DNA from: Sphingobacterium spiritivorum
Lineage (GTDB): Bacteria; Bacteroidota; Bacteroidia; Sphingobacteriales; Sphingobacteriaceae
Assembly (NCBI RefSeq): GCF_016724845.1
Contig: NZ_CP068082.1
Coordinates: 1,426,001-1,490,000, forward strand
Direction: 5' to 3'
Length of the DNA: 64,000 bases
In this document: piece after piece, positions 25,856 through 35,093 of the stretch
Layout: every line of letters begins with the position of its first letter
How positions within the stretch are numbered: the stretch's first letter is position 1
Notes under the pieces: model-generated
What the model was told of the DNA's origin: nothing
What the model saw: the letters and a program-made list of their open reading frames with translations, nothing else
The model's database searches: none
Position numbers and translations under genes: made by a program

Positions 25856-25982
25856 ATTTTATTTTATAAACAAATTTCAACTCCAAATTGTGACAATGAA
25901 GAGATAAAAAATAAAATTTTACTATGCATGCATAATATATTTTTAATATATTTGGATATAAACCATCAAAAATGAGCGCGTT

Positions 25983-27122
25983 ATGATATTTGAACTAAGC
26001 GAAGAACATAAAATGATACAGGCGGCTGCCCGTGACTTTGCACAACAGGATCTTAAACCGGGTGTGATCGAGCGTGATGAACTGGCCAAATTTCCCTATG
26101 AACATGTTAAGCAGATGGGACAACTTGGCTTTATGGGCATGATGGTCGATCCGCAATATGGTGGTGCCGGCATGGGTACAATCGCCTATACGCTCGTGCT
26201 GGAGGAGCTAGCCAGGATTGATGCTTCAGCAGCTGTCATCATGTCTGCAAACAACTCTCTCGTATGCTACGGATTAGATGCATTCGGAACGGAAGAACAA
26301 AAGAATAAGTATTTATATCCGCTTGCCTCCGGTGAAAAATTAGGCGCTTTTGCGTTGTCAGAACCTGAAGCGGGATCTGATGCGACTTCACAGCATACAC
26401 TTGCAGAGGACAAAGGAGATCATTATCTGCTGAATGGAACAAAAAACTGGATTACTAACGGTGGAAATGCAGATTACTACCTCGTAATTGCTCAGACACA
26501 TCCAGACAAAGGTCATCGGGGTATTAATGTTCTGATTGTAGAAAAAGGAATGGAAGGCTTCACCATAGGCCCGAAAGAAAATAAACTAGGTATCCGCAGT
26601 TCAGACACACACTCTCTTATGTTTTCGGATGTCAAAGTACCTAAAGAAAACCGTATAGGTGAAGATGGATTCGGATTCAAATTTGCCATGAAAACACTTG
26701 ACGGAGGTCGTATAGGTATTGCTGCACAGGCACTGGGTATTGCGGCGGGAGCCTATGAACTCGCACTGGCATATGCTAAGGAAAGGAAGACATTTGGTAA
26801 ACCGATTTCCGAACATCAGGCGATTCAATTCAAACTGGCTGATATGGAAATGGAAATAGAAGCTGCGCGACTCCTTATTCATAAAGCCGCCTGGCTCAAA
26901 GATAACGGACAACCTTATGGTAAAGCAGCTGCTATGGCCAAATTATTCGCATCAGAAGTCGCAATGAAAACAACAATTGAAGCAATACAGATCCACGGAG
27001 GATATGGATATGTCAAGGAATACCATGTCGAACGTCTGATGCGGGATGCAAAAATCACACAGATCTATGAGGGCACTTCCGAAATTCAGCGTCTGGTCAT
27101 AGCCCGTGAAATCTTAAAATAA
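25983..27122 (+). CDS. Acyl-CoA dehydrogenase, short-chain type
   Basis: A 379-residue FAD enzyme catalysing alpha,beta-dehydrogenation of acyl-CoA in beta-oxidation or branched-chain amino-acid breakdown. Family motifs are complete: FALSEPEAGSDATS (FAD/substrate binding), KNWITNGGNADYYLV, QALGIAAGAYELALAYAKERKTFGKPI, and the catalytic base Glu363 in YEGTSEIQRL. The position of this Glu and the length fit the short-chain (butyryl-CoA) group. A -7-like TATATTTG sits at 25947-25954, about 29 bp before the ATG. A good terminator follows at 27158-27191. No beta-oxidation partner is adjacent. Confidence 0.93.
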   Translation: MIFELSEEHKMIQAAARDFAQQDLKPGVIERDELAKFPYEHVKQMGQLGFMGMMVDPQYGGAGMGTIAYTLVLEELARIDASAAVIMSANNSLVCYGLDAFGTEEQKNKYLYPLASGEKLGAFALSEPEAGSDATSQHTLAEDKGDHYLLNGTKNWITNGGNADYYLVIAQTHPDKGHRGINVLIVEKGMEGFTIGPKENKLGIRSSDTHSLMFSDVKVPKENRIGEDGFGFKFAMKTLDGGRIGIAAQALGIAAGAYELALAYAKERKTFGKPISEHQAIQFKLADMEMEIEAARLLIHKAAWLKDNGQPYGKAAAMAKLFASEVAMKTTIEAIQIHGGYGYVKEYHVERLMRDAKITQIYEGTSEIQRLVIAREILK

Positions 27123-27157
27123 GATCTCAAAAAAGTATAATTGTTAATAAATCAGCT

Positions 27158-27191
27158 AAGTCCCGATCGCTGCATGTGATCGGGACTTTTT
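27158..27191 (+). terminator. Terminator after the acyl-CoA dehydrogenase gene
   Basis: Perfect 11-bp arms 27158-27168 and 27178-27188 (AAGTCCCGATC / GATCGGGACTT), a 9-nt loop and T5. Confidence 0.88.
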
Positions 27192-27194
27192 ATA

Positions 27195-28184
27195 TTATGC
27201 TAACGGAAGGGTAATCTCCGTATTCGGAATAAAGGCGTTCTGTTCATTCGCAATGAAACTCATCGGATGTTCAGGATCCTTGATAATCTCAAACAATATA
27301 AAGCCCCAGGGTTTCCAGAAGTTTTCCAATACCTGCCCGTAAGTCTTCACCTGCCAATGATCAAATATAGGTTTCATCGACATATCAGCCAGCGGCATAG
27401 GTTCTACATACACCATTGCAGGCGTATGTAAGTACGTATATTCCGGGAGTCTGTTGAAAAGATATGCAGAATAAAAATATCGTGCTGCTAATTCTTCAAA
27501 TTGTATAGGGTGCAATTGTTTGTCTGCCAGCAACTGTAACGCCTCTTCATGATAGATATTATTGGTAGCATTATCCTGTAAGCAGGCAATAAGTCCAAAA
27601 TCATTCATACGAAGTGAAAAAATCAAAGTATTTATCTCATCCCGGTAGTTGAAGGTTTGAGGAGGGTTATCTACAGGCACGACAACCAGTGAAAAAGGCA
27701 ACGTATTTTCAAACTCCATAGGTATAAGCAGGGATTGTAACATTGCATGCAGATTTTTAAATTTCTGCACAAGCGCCTGTGAAAAATTCATATCCTCTCC
27801 GGATAACACCTGCTGGCGTATTCCTGATTGAATCTCATTAAATACAACTCCGTATACAATTTTTGCCATCCATTGAAAAAGAGTAACAGGAGGAAGACTT
27901 TTAACAGCAGTATAACCTTCGGCAAAAGCACGTTCCACCTCCGACTCCATTTTTTCGATGGTCAATGCAGCTTCAGCACTGCATGGAAGTTTTAATGATT
28001 TATATGTCACTACATTTTCGTCCAACATCTTGAACGGCTTTTCTTCCAGATCAAAAGCCCGCATCATCCATACCGGAAAGACCTGAATCTGCTCGTCTGC
28101 TGACGTCAGAGGCTGACCTGTCAGAAAACAGGTATTATTATCAAACTTAAATGTTTTAAAAGGATTATATAATGTTGTCGACAT
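27195..28184 (-). CDS. Unrecognised cytoplasmic protein with N-terminal CFLTG motif
   Basis: A protein of about 329 residues from the ATG at 28184; a longer start at 28211 adds nine hydrophobic residues and is less likely. There is no signal peptide or clear membrane helix. The N-terminus (NNTCFLTGQPLTSADEQIQVFPVWMM) has a Cys and a Thr-Gly turn, similar in flavour to the opening of HNH-type or zinc-knuckle modules. I see only one Cys there and no HNH core, so this is not an assignment. The rest is mixed helix and strand. It resembles conserved hypothetical proteins of Bacteroidota. Two phased direct repeats lie upstream. Confidence 0.65.
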   Translation of the reverse strand: MSTTLYNPFKTFKFDNNTCFLTGQPLTSADEQIQVFPVWMMRAFDLEEKPFKMLDENVVTYKSLKLPCSAEAALTIEKMESEVERAFAEGYTAVKSLPPVTLFQWMAKIVYGVVFNEIQSGIRQQVLSGEDMNFSQALVQKFKNLHAMLQSLLIPMEFENTLPFSLVVVPVDNPPQTFNYRDEINTLIFSLRMNDFGLIACLQDNATNNIYHEEALQLLADKQLHPIQFEELAARYFYSAYLFNRLPEYTYLHTPAMVYVEPMPLADMSMKPIFDHWQVKTYGQVLENFWKPWGFILFEIIKDPEHPMSFIANEQNAFIPNTEITLPLA

Positions 28185-28221
28185 AAGGATACAAAAGTAG
28201 CCTATTTCCAATATAAAAAAG

Positions 28222-28254
28222 TTTACATACTGTCAAGAATTCCTTTACATACTG
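28222..28254. repeat. Two 11-bp direct repeats spaced 22 bp apart
   Basis: TTTACATACTG occurs at 28222-28232 and again at 28244-28254, a 22-bp period that puts both on one face of the helix. It lies between the divergent genes at 27195-28184 and 28435-29043. Confidence 0.6.
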
Positions 28255-28434
28255 CACTTAATTATCCACAGAGAGGCTTCCATAAGTTTTGTCCACCTTT
28301 TCAACCTGTAGAAAACGTGATTTGCATTCGGTATGTGTTGGATTCTACGCCAGCGGTATCTCATTTTTTTTAATTCTTTATGGAATGTTGTAGTTTCCGG
28401 CATCTATCTGTTAATTACAAACCAGTTATAAATA

Positions 28435-29043
28435 ATGAAAGTACGAATTAATCAGGAAAAGACTTTAGATCTTATTATTCTTTCTATCCGCTGTTTATTA
28501 GCATTTATTTTTCTATCCTATGGTATCGGTAAACTTTCCGGGGGTCAGTTTGGGAATCTGACAACTGAGGAACTGGCAACTCCCATAAAAGATCTTTCGC
28601 TCTTCAAAACAGGCTGGTATCTTTTTGATCACCAACCCTTTAAATATTTTATCGGAATTTCACAGATTATAGCCGCATTATTGCTTCTTTATAAAAGAAC
28701 TGTCATTATCGGGGCATTAATGCTTATTCCCATAATAGTGAACATTCTGATCATCGATCTTACTATTATGCCGTATAGTTTCAAAATAGCCTTTACTTTC
28801 CGTCTGTCTTTTTACCTGCTCTTTATAGCATTGTTACTCTATTATTATAGAGAAGATATAATGCCAATGCTGAAGAAGCTGACGAATATACATACACTCA
28901 AATACAAACACAGCAAGCTGTCCTATCTCCTTATTCCAGTATTTATGGTACTTCTGGAATGCTTAAACGGAATTTTTAAAATGATTTATCTGATTGCTTC
29001 AAACCCGCAACGTACCTGGGAAATGCTAAAGGATCTCTTCTGA
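28435..29043 (+). CDS. DoxX-like integral membrane protein
   Basis: A 202-residue protein with about four or five membrane helices and a basic N-terminus. The segment LAFIFLSYGIGKLSGGQF, then ISQIIAALLLLYKRTVIIGALMLIPIIVNI, follows the DoxX/TQO-small pattern of Bacteroidota membrane proteins. Such proteins are implicated in redox or quinone-linked functions, often without proof. A C-terminal helix at about 160-185 (LLIPVFMVLLECLNGIFKMIYLIAS) is followed by a short tail. The gene stands alone between divergent and convergent neighbours. Confidence 0.65.
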   Translation: MKVRINQEKTLDLIILSIRCLLAFIFLSYGIGKLSGGQFGNLTTEELATPIKDLSLFKTGWYLFDHQPFKYFIGISQIIAALLLLYKRTVIIGALMLIPIIVNILIIDLTIMPYSFKIAFTFRLSFYLLFIALLLYYYREDIMPMLKKLTNIHTLKYKHSKLSYLLIPVFMVLLECLNGIFKMIYLIASNPQRTWEMLKDLF

Positions 29044-29053
29044 TCAGGAATGA

Positions 29054-31168
29054 TTATGCAATACTTACTTTCAGATTTTCAAAAACCAAAACACCGTCTA
29101 CTTTTTTACCTCCTTTATCCTGAAGATTTTTCAATGCGCTGGTCTTCCCCTTCTCCAGTAAATTTTTCATTTCCTTTTCTTCCAATGTGACACCGGAGAG
29201 CGTTCGCCATATTTTGAAGTCACAACCTCTTGCGTAATGATCACATTGCGCTACTTTCTCATACAGAATCATACTGCCCTTATCACATTTAGGACATTTT
29301 ATAGAGACAGTCTGTTTGGGTGGTTCCACATCCTGTGTCAGTGAAATCCGCAATTGCAGCAATTCTTTAGTGATACGGACCGTAAAGTCCTTGATATGTT
29401 TCATAAACACATCATAGGAGACTTTATTTGCACGCATTTCTTCCAGTTTCTGTTCCCACTTACCGGTCAGTTCCACTTTTGCGATAGCCCTGTCTTTCAC
29501 CAGGTTATACACGGCCAGTCCTTTATCGGTAGGAATCAGTTTCTTCTTATCTCTTCGGATATAATCACGTTGAAACAACGTTTCAATAGTCGCAGCCCGT
29601 GTAGCAGGTGTACCCAATCCACAGTCCTTCATCGCCTGGCGCATCTCATCGTCATCGATCTCCTTACCTGAAGTTTCCATTGCTTTTAAGAGAGAAGCTT
29701 CTGTATGGATAGGTTTGGCCTTGGTAAATTTTTCCATCAGATCCAACGCCAGTATTTCCAGTAATTCTTCCGCTGAAAGCTTCGGCAACTGTGCGTTTTC
29801 AGTATCTGCATCATCATTATCCTTCTTATCGTCCTCCGGTTGTTCCAGCTGATCCGCAGACAGTCTCCAGCCATACTGCTTGATAACTGTTCCTTTGGCG
29901 ATCAGCTCCACTCCTTCTGCATCCATGATGACGGTAGTGATATCCTTAAGACACACATCAGAGAAACTTTCCACCATACGTTTAGCAATCATATTATATA
30001 TATTGGATTGCTCCTTAAGCATAGCAGAAGGTTTTTCATCCGTAACAAGCAGGGCATGGTGATCTGTTACTTTTTTATCATCTACAGAGCGCTTATTGAG
30101 TTTGGCACCAATCAGATTTCGGCTTATTGTTGCGATCCCCTCTTCAGCAGTATCTGCAAGATGCTGGAAAAGCTCCTCTATTTTTTCAAATACATCCTCT
30201 CCGATGTAGCGGCTGCCTGTACGTGGATAAGTGATCACCTTCTTTTCGTAGAGGGTCTGTGCAATACTGAGTGTCTGATCGGCAGAATATCCGTATTTCT
30301 TATTGGCATCCTGCTGTAAATTGGTCAGATCATACAGCAAAGGAGGAGGTTCTTTTACTTCCTTTCCTTCTACTTTGGTCACTTTGGCCGAAGTTCCAAC
30401 GGTTAGTTTTGCCAGTGTTTCCTCTGCCAGATCCTTCTGATCTATTCGGTTAGATGTGGCTTTAAACTTGATATTTTCTTTTTCAAACTGCGCCTGGATC
30501 TTATAGAAAGCAGTCGGTTTGAAGTTTTTATTTTCGATAAAACGGGAGCAGATCATCGCGAGTGTAGGCGTCTGTACACGACCCAGAGACAGTAATCCAC
30601 GATTGCCGGCAGCCAGAGTAATAGCCTGTGTCGCATTGATACCGATCAGCCAGTCCGATTCGGAACGCGACCTTGCAGACATATAAAGACTATCGTACTC
30701 GCTTCCTTCTTTGAGATTGGCAAATCCTTCTTTTATCGCTTTATCTGTCTGACTGGAAATCCATAATCTCTTGAAGGGAACATTTGCGCCCAGATAATAA
30801 TAAATATTACGAAATATCAATTCTCCTTCGCGCCCCGCATCCGTCGCTACAATCACCTCTTCGGCTTTATCCAGCAACCCTTTAATCGTATTCAACTGTT
30901 TTAAAGCCCCTCCGTCATCCATTTGCTTACCGTCTTTCTTTACTTTCTTAGACTCCAGCTTGAATTGCGCAGGTATAATAGGCAGATTAGAAACCGACCA
31001 GGTATGAAAACCATATGCCTGCGGCGTACATAGCTGCACCAGATGGCCAAACGCATAGGTAAATGCATATCCATTACCCGAAATATAGCCGTCATTCACT
31101 TCCTTGGCTCCCATAACACGAGCCAGATCCCTTGCAACAGACGGTTTTTCCGCGATAACTACTTTCAT
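29054..31168 (-). CDS. topB: DNA topoisomerase III (type IA)
   Basis: A 704-residue type IA topoisomerase that relaxes and decatenates DNA through a 5'-phosphotyrosine. The TOPRIM domain has Glu7 (AEKPSVA) and the metal triad in ATDAGREGE (Asp110 to Glu116). The catalytic Tyr is Tyr314 in KVITYPRTGSRYI. A C-terminal zinc-ribbon-like module at about 640-675 has CPKC and a second Cys pair (AQCDHYARGC), followed by the tail typical of TopB. The overall length matches TopB. It lies 96 bp after dgt on the same strand. Confidence 0.95.
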   Translation of the reverse strand: MKVVIAEKPSVARDLARVMGAKEVNDGYISGNGYAFTYAFGHLVQLCTPQAYGFHTWSVSNLPIIPAQFKLESKKVKKDGKQMDDGGALKQLNTIKGLLDKAEEVIVATDAGREGELIFRNIYYYLGANVPFKRLWISSQTDKAIKEGFANLKEGSEYDSLYMSARSRSESDWLIGINATQAITLAAGNRGLLSLGRVQTPTLAMICSRFIENKNFKPTAFYKIQAQFEKENIKFKATSNRIDQKDLAEETLAKLTVGTSAKVTKVEGKEVKEPPPLLYDLTNLQQDANKKYGYSADQTLSIAQTLYEKKVITYPRTGSRYIGEDVFEKIEELFQHLADTAEEGIATISRNLIGAKLNKRSVDDKKVTDHHALLVTDEKPSAMLKEQSNIYNMIAKRMVESFSDVCLKDITTVIMDAEGVELIAKGTVIKQYGWRLSADQLEQPEDDKKDNDDADTENAQLPKLSAEELLEILALDLMEKFTKAKPIHTEASLLKAMETSGKEIDDDEMRQAMKDCGLGTPATRAATIETLFQRDYIRRDKKKLIPTDKGLAVYNLVKDRAIAKVELTGKWEQKLEEMRANKVSYDVFMKHIKDFTVRITKELLQLRISLTQDVEPPKQTVSIKCPKCDKGSMILYEKVAQCDHYARGCDFKIWRTLSGVTLEEKEMKNLLEKGKTSALKNLQDKGGKKVDGVLVFENLKVSIA

Positions 31169-31264
31169 GTATTTTGTATTGTGCTATTAGTATAAAGGAT
31201 AAGGAAAGGACAATATAGCATGTATAACACATTTCTACCTGCCCTCTCCTTACATCATTATTCG

Positions 31265-32629
31265 TTAATCTATGGAAGGAATGGTAATTCCTTTTATTTT
31301 GCGATATAAATCGATGGCATATACATCGGTCATACCTGATACATAATCCAGTATAGAACGTATCTTGGAATATGCATCATCCTGAGTTGTGTAAAACTGG
31401 TTTGGAACCAATGCAACCAACTTCTGATCATAGCCATTTTTATTCTTTTTGAGGTAAGCAGGTACAAATTCAGCCAATAGAGCATTCATAACCTTATAAC
31501 CAGCCACTTCAATCTGAACAACAGTAGGCGCATTATAAATCTGCGCAACAGAGATTTTGGATATTTTTTTCATCTGTTGCACGACATCATCCTCCAGTGC
31601 ATCCATCAGTGCCATTGGAAATGTACCTGCCAGAAATTTATCCTGTTCCTTGAAAAACACATCTACACATCCGTGGATTAAGGTATTGATTGCTTTTGCA
31701 CGAAGTAAAGCTACCCTGCTGGCTGTATCATTAAGACTATCCAGCCGGTTGCGCAGGTTTTCACCGCCACAAAGAGGCAAAAGTAATTCCTCTACTTCTT
31801 TATAAGACAGGATCTTGAGATGGTGTGCATCTTCCAGATCGATAATATTGTAACAGATATCATCTGCGGCCTCTACCAGATAAACTAAAGGATGACGAAG
31901 GTATCCTTTAGGGTTCGTCGGATCCTGCAGTAATCCCAACTCAGTTGCTATTTTAGCGAATGACTCCCGCTCAGCCGTAAAAAAACCATACTTTTTGCGA
32001 TGATGATTCTTTTTTACATGTCCGTCAATAGCCGCACAGGGATATTTGACAATAGATGCCAGAGAAGTATATGTCAGTGCAAAACCTTTGTCATCTTTCC
32101 CGTTAAAAGGGTGAGTCAATATGCGCAATGCATTTGCATTACCTTCAAAATGGGTCAGATCTGCCCATTCTTCTGCAGAGACCTGCTCCTGAAATTTGCG
32201 CCCCTCTCCTTCTGTAAAATAAGTCGAGATGGCCGATTCTCCGGAATGCCCGAAAGCGGGATTACCCAGATCATGCGACAGACAAGCTGCTGATACAATA
32301 TTTCCGACTTCCTGTAAAAACGGATAGTCTTCGTCTACATCAGGGTTTGTTTCTTTCATCTTTGCATAAAAGAGTCTGCCCAACGAACGGCCTACACTTG
32401 CTACCTCCAGACTGTGAGTCAAACGATTATGAACAAACACTGCTCCGGGCAATGGAAATACCTGAGTTTTGTTCTGCAACCTTCTGAATGGAGATGAAAA
32501 AATTAATCTGTCGTAGTCTCTCTGAAATTCTGAACGAGCCTCTAAATGATCTTTATTAACACGATCTTCGTACCCCCAACGTTTAGCGGAGAGCAGCTGT
32601 TTCCAATTCATTTGCATGTTTTCAGACAT
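31265..32629 (-). CDS. dgt: Deoxyguanosinetriphosphate triphosphohydrolase (dGTPase)
   Basis: A 454-residue HD-domain enzyme that cleaves dGTP to deoxyguanosine and triphosphate and influences dNTP pools. HD-motif residues are visible: His72 in NRLTHSLEVA, then His119/Asp120 in CLSHDLGNPAFGHSGE, with a further Asp in VEAADDICYNIIDLEDAH. The FSSPFRRLQNKTQVFPL motif before the first His is a dGTPase signature. The start codon is followed by a charged N-terminus without signal sequence. It lies between the aromatic catabolism genes (60 bp) and topB (96 bp); cotranscription is uncertain. Confidence 0.93.
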   Translation of the reverse strand: MSENMQMNWKQLLSAKRWGYEDRVNKDHLEARSEFQRDYDRLIFSSPFRRLQNKTQVFPLPGAVFVHNRLTHSLEVASVGRSLGRLFYAKMKETNPDVDEDYPFLQEVGNIVSAACLSHDLGNPAFGHSGESAISTYFTEGEGRKFQEQVSAEEWADLTHFEGNANALRILTHPFNGKDDKGFALTYTSLASIVKYPCAAIDGHVKKNHHRKKYGFFTAERESFAKIATELGLLQDPTNPKGYLRHPLVYLVEAADDICYNIIDLEDAHHLKILSYKEVEELLLPLCGGENLRNRLDSLNDTASRVALLRAKAINTLIHGCVDVFFKEQDKFLAGTFPMALMDALEDDVVQQMKKISKISVAQIYNAPTVVQIEVAGYKVMNALLAEFVPAYLKKNKNGYDQKLVALVPNQFYTTQDDAYSKIRSILDYVSGMTDVYAIDLYRKIKGITIPSID

Positions 32630-32689
32630 AGCGCAAATATACTGTTTCTAACGCAAAAGGTTTCGCTATGAATGCTACTGAAACGAGAT

Positions 32690-33916
32690 TTATACCAATT
32701 CTTTTAATGCGATTTCATAAGCATGAGAAGATAAATGTGTCCTTGCAGCTGTTGTTTTGCGGATCTTTTGCAGCGCATTGTAAATAATAGCAGAAACATC
32801 CGAAAAAATCGCTTCATCACTGATCTCCACATTTGGCTGCATCAGGTAGGCAAAGACTCTTGCCATTCCGCTATTGGCAATAAAATCAGGAATGACTGCC
32901 ACCTGCTGATCTGCAAATTCCATCACCGGCCCGTAAAATATCTCTCTGTCTGCAAAAGGCACATTCGCTCCTGATGCGATGACTTCCAACCCGTTATCCA
33001 CTAACTGACTGACCTGCTCTTTTGAGACCAGACGGGAAGCTGCTGCCGGAATAAATATTTCTGCACCGATATTCCAGACTTCTTCGTTGATCTGTGCAAA
33101 GGGCAGCAGATCCGGAGTATGCAGTTCATTCTTTTTTCTATTCAGAAAAAGCGTAGTAATCTCTTCTTCCGTAAACCCATCTTTGTTGATTAGTCCGCCA
33201 GCCCGATCAATTATCCCGACTATTTTCACGCCGAGTCTGCTCAGATAAAAGGCTGCTGAAGCGGCAACATTTCCCCAACCCTGAATAATGGCACGTTTTC
33301 CGCCACAGGTATCTCCGTAAAGGTTGTAAAAGTGTTTCACAGATTCTGCCACGCCGTAACCTGTTATCATATCTGCTACTTTATACTTTCGCTTCAGGTC
33401 CGGACTGAAGGCCGCATCTTCCAATACTTTGGAAACACCATACCGCAGCTGTCCGATCTGATGTATACGATCCTTTTCGCGAACATTAAAATGTCCGTTC
33501 AGCACCCCTTCCTGCGGATGCCACAGTCCGTACTGTTCTGTTAATGGTATTACATCGTGTATTTCATCGACATTCAGATCTCCTCCTGTACCATAATAGT
33601 TTTTCAGTAAAGGCGTGACGACTTTAAACCAGCGGTCGAGTACAGCTTCTTTACGGGGATCGGAAGGATCAAAATTTATTCCTGATTTGGCTCCTCCGAT
33701 TGCCGGACCGGAGACGGTAAATTTAACTTCCATAGTCTTGGCAAGGGATTCGACCTCGTTCCGGTCCAAACCGGCCCGCATACGGGTGCCTCCGCCCGCA
33801 GCTCCGCCCCTAAGGGAGTTGATCACGACCCAACCTTCAGCTTCGGTCTCATTGTCTTTCCATTCAAATATAATTTCGGGCCTTTTACGCTCAAAAGCCT
33901 GCAAAAGTTCTTTCAT
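32690..33916 (-). CDS. Glu/Leu/Phe/Val-type amino acid dehydrogenase
   Basis: A 408-residue NAD(P)-dependent amino acid dehydrogenase. The N-terminal dimerisation/catalytic domain has GGAAGGGTRMRAG, the catalytic-lysine region FTVSGPAIGGAKSGINFDP and TGGDLNVDE. The Rossmann domain carries GWGNVAASAAFYL, and the C-terminal part ends near SSHAYEIALKEL. Its position directly after hppD and hmgA suggests it oxidatively deaminates phenylalanine or tyrosine (or another amino acid) to feed the pathway with the 2-oxo acid. That role is an inference from context; the sequence alone does not settle specificity. It follows hppD by 29 bp on the same strand. Confidence 0.85.
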   Translation of the reverse strand: MKELLQAFERKRPEIIFEWKDNETEAEGWVVINSLRGGAAGGGTRMRAGLDRNEVESLAKTMEVKFTVSGPAIGGAKSGINFDPSDPRKEAVLDRWFKVVTPLLKNYYGTGGDLNVDEIHDVIPLTEQYGLWHPQEGVLNGHFNVREKDRIHQIGQLRYGVSKVLEDAAFSPDLKRKYKVADMITGYGVAESVKHFYNLYGDTCGGKRAIIQGWGNVAASAAFYLSRLGVKIVGIIDRAGGLINKDGFTEEEITTLFLNRKKNELHTPDLLPFAQINEEVWNIGAEIFIPAAASRLVSKEQVSQLVDNGLEVIASGANVPFADREIFYGPVMEFADQQVAVIPDFIANSGMARVFAYLMQPNVEISDEAIFSDVSAIIYNALQKIRKTTAARTHLSSHAYEIALKELV

Positions 33917-33945
33917 AAATTGGCTGATTTTTAAAAATAATATGT

Positions 33946-35073
33946 CTACAGATTTCCCCGTTTTTCCTGCTCCCTTTCAATCGCCTCAAACAGTGCTTTA
34001 AAATTTCCGGCTCCAAAACTTTGTGCTCCTTTACGTTGTATGATTTCATAAAAAAGTGTAGGTCTGTCTTCTACAGGTTTGGTAAATATTTGAAGCAGAT
34101 ACCCTTCATCGTCCCTATCGACCAGTATACCAAGTTCCTGAATCACTTTTATTTCTTCATCAATCACGCCGACCCGATCAGGCAACATGTCATAATATGC
34201 TTCCGGCGGAGCACCCAAAAATTCTACTCCTCTCGCTTTAAGCGCTTTGACAGTGCCTACAATATCCTTTGTTGCTAATGCTGCATGTTGCACACCCTCT
34301 CCTTCATAATATTCCAGATATTCTTCAATCTGGGACTTTTTCTTGCCTTCCGCCGGTTCATTAATCGGAAATTTCACATATCCGTTTCCGTTACTCATCA
34401 CCTTACTCATCAAGGCAGAATATTCCGTATTGATCTGTTTGTCATCAAAAGAAAGCACATTTACAAATCCCATCACATGCTGATACCATTCTACCGTTTC
34501 ATTCATCTTATTCCATCCCACATTACCGACGCAGTGATCGATATACAGCAATCCGGTCTCTTCCGGCTGATAGTCGCTCTGCCAGACTTCATAGCCCGGC
34601 ATAAATGTGCCCTTATAATTTTTACGCTCTATAAACATATGGATGGTCTCTCCGTACGTATAGATTCCTGAAGTGCAAACTTCTCCATGCTGATCTTTCA
34701 TAACCTGAGGTTCATGATAGGGTTTTGCACCACGCATTACCGTCTCCTCAAATGATTTGGCCGCATCATCTACCCAAAGTGCAAGGATCTTGACCCCATC
34801 ACCATGTTTTTTGACATGCTCGGCTATAGGATGCTCAGAACGCAGTGCGGTCGTCAGCACCAGTCTGATCTTATTTTGTTTTAATACATAGGAAGCCCGG
34901 TCTCTCACTCCTGTTTCCGGCCCCGCATAGGCTTCCGACTGGAATCCGAATGCTGTTTTATAATAATGTGCTGCCTGCTTGGCATTGCCTACATAGAATT
35001 CAATGTAATCTGTTCCGTTGATGGGCAGGAAATCCTGCGCCAGAGCTATTTTTTCTGCAAAAGTCTGTGCCAT
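33946..35073 (-). CDS. hppD: 4-Hydroxyphenylpyruvate dioxygenase
   Basis: A 375-residue Fe(II) dioxygenase that converts 4-hydroxyphenylpyruvate to homogentisate. The two vicinal-oxygen-chelate halves are visible. The iron ligands are His180 (LYIDHCVGNV), His263 (VQHAALATKDI) and Glu343 (FYEIIQRKGA). The C-terminal gate helix (QSFGAGNFKALFEAIEREQEKRGNL) is present. It lies 20 bp after hmgA and 29 bp before the dehydrogenase, so the three form one operon. Confidence 0.96.
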   Translation of the reverse strand: MAQTFAEKIALAQDFLPINGTDYIEFYVGNAKQAAHYYKTAFGFQSEAYAGPETGVRDRASYVLKQNKIRLVLTTALRSEHPIAEHVKKHGDGVKILALWVDDAAKSFEETVMRGAKPYHEPQVMKDQHGEVCTSGIYTYGETIHMFIERKNYKGTFMPGYEVWQSDYQPEETGLLYIDHCVGNVGWNKMNETVEWYQHVMGFVNVLSFDDKQINTEYSALMSKVMSNGNGYVKFPINEPAEGKKKSQIEEYLEYYEGEGVQHAALATKDIVGTVKALKARGVEFLGAPPEAYYDMLPDRVGVIDEEIKVIQELGILVDRDDEGYLLQIFTKPVEDRPTLFYEIIQRKGAQSFGAGNFKALFEAIEREQEKRGNL

Positions 35074-35093
35074 AATGCTGATATTTTTAATTT

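Noticed and set aside
28262..28270. TTATCCACA as a replication origin
   Set aside because: A single box, without dnaA, dnaN, gidA or an AT-rich unwinding region nearby, is not enough for oriC.
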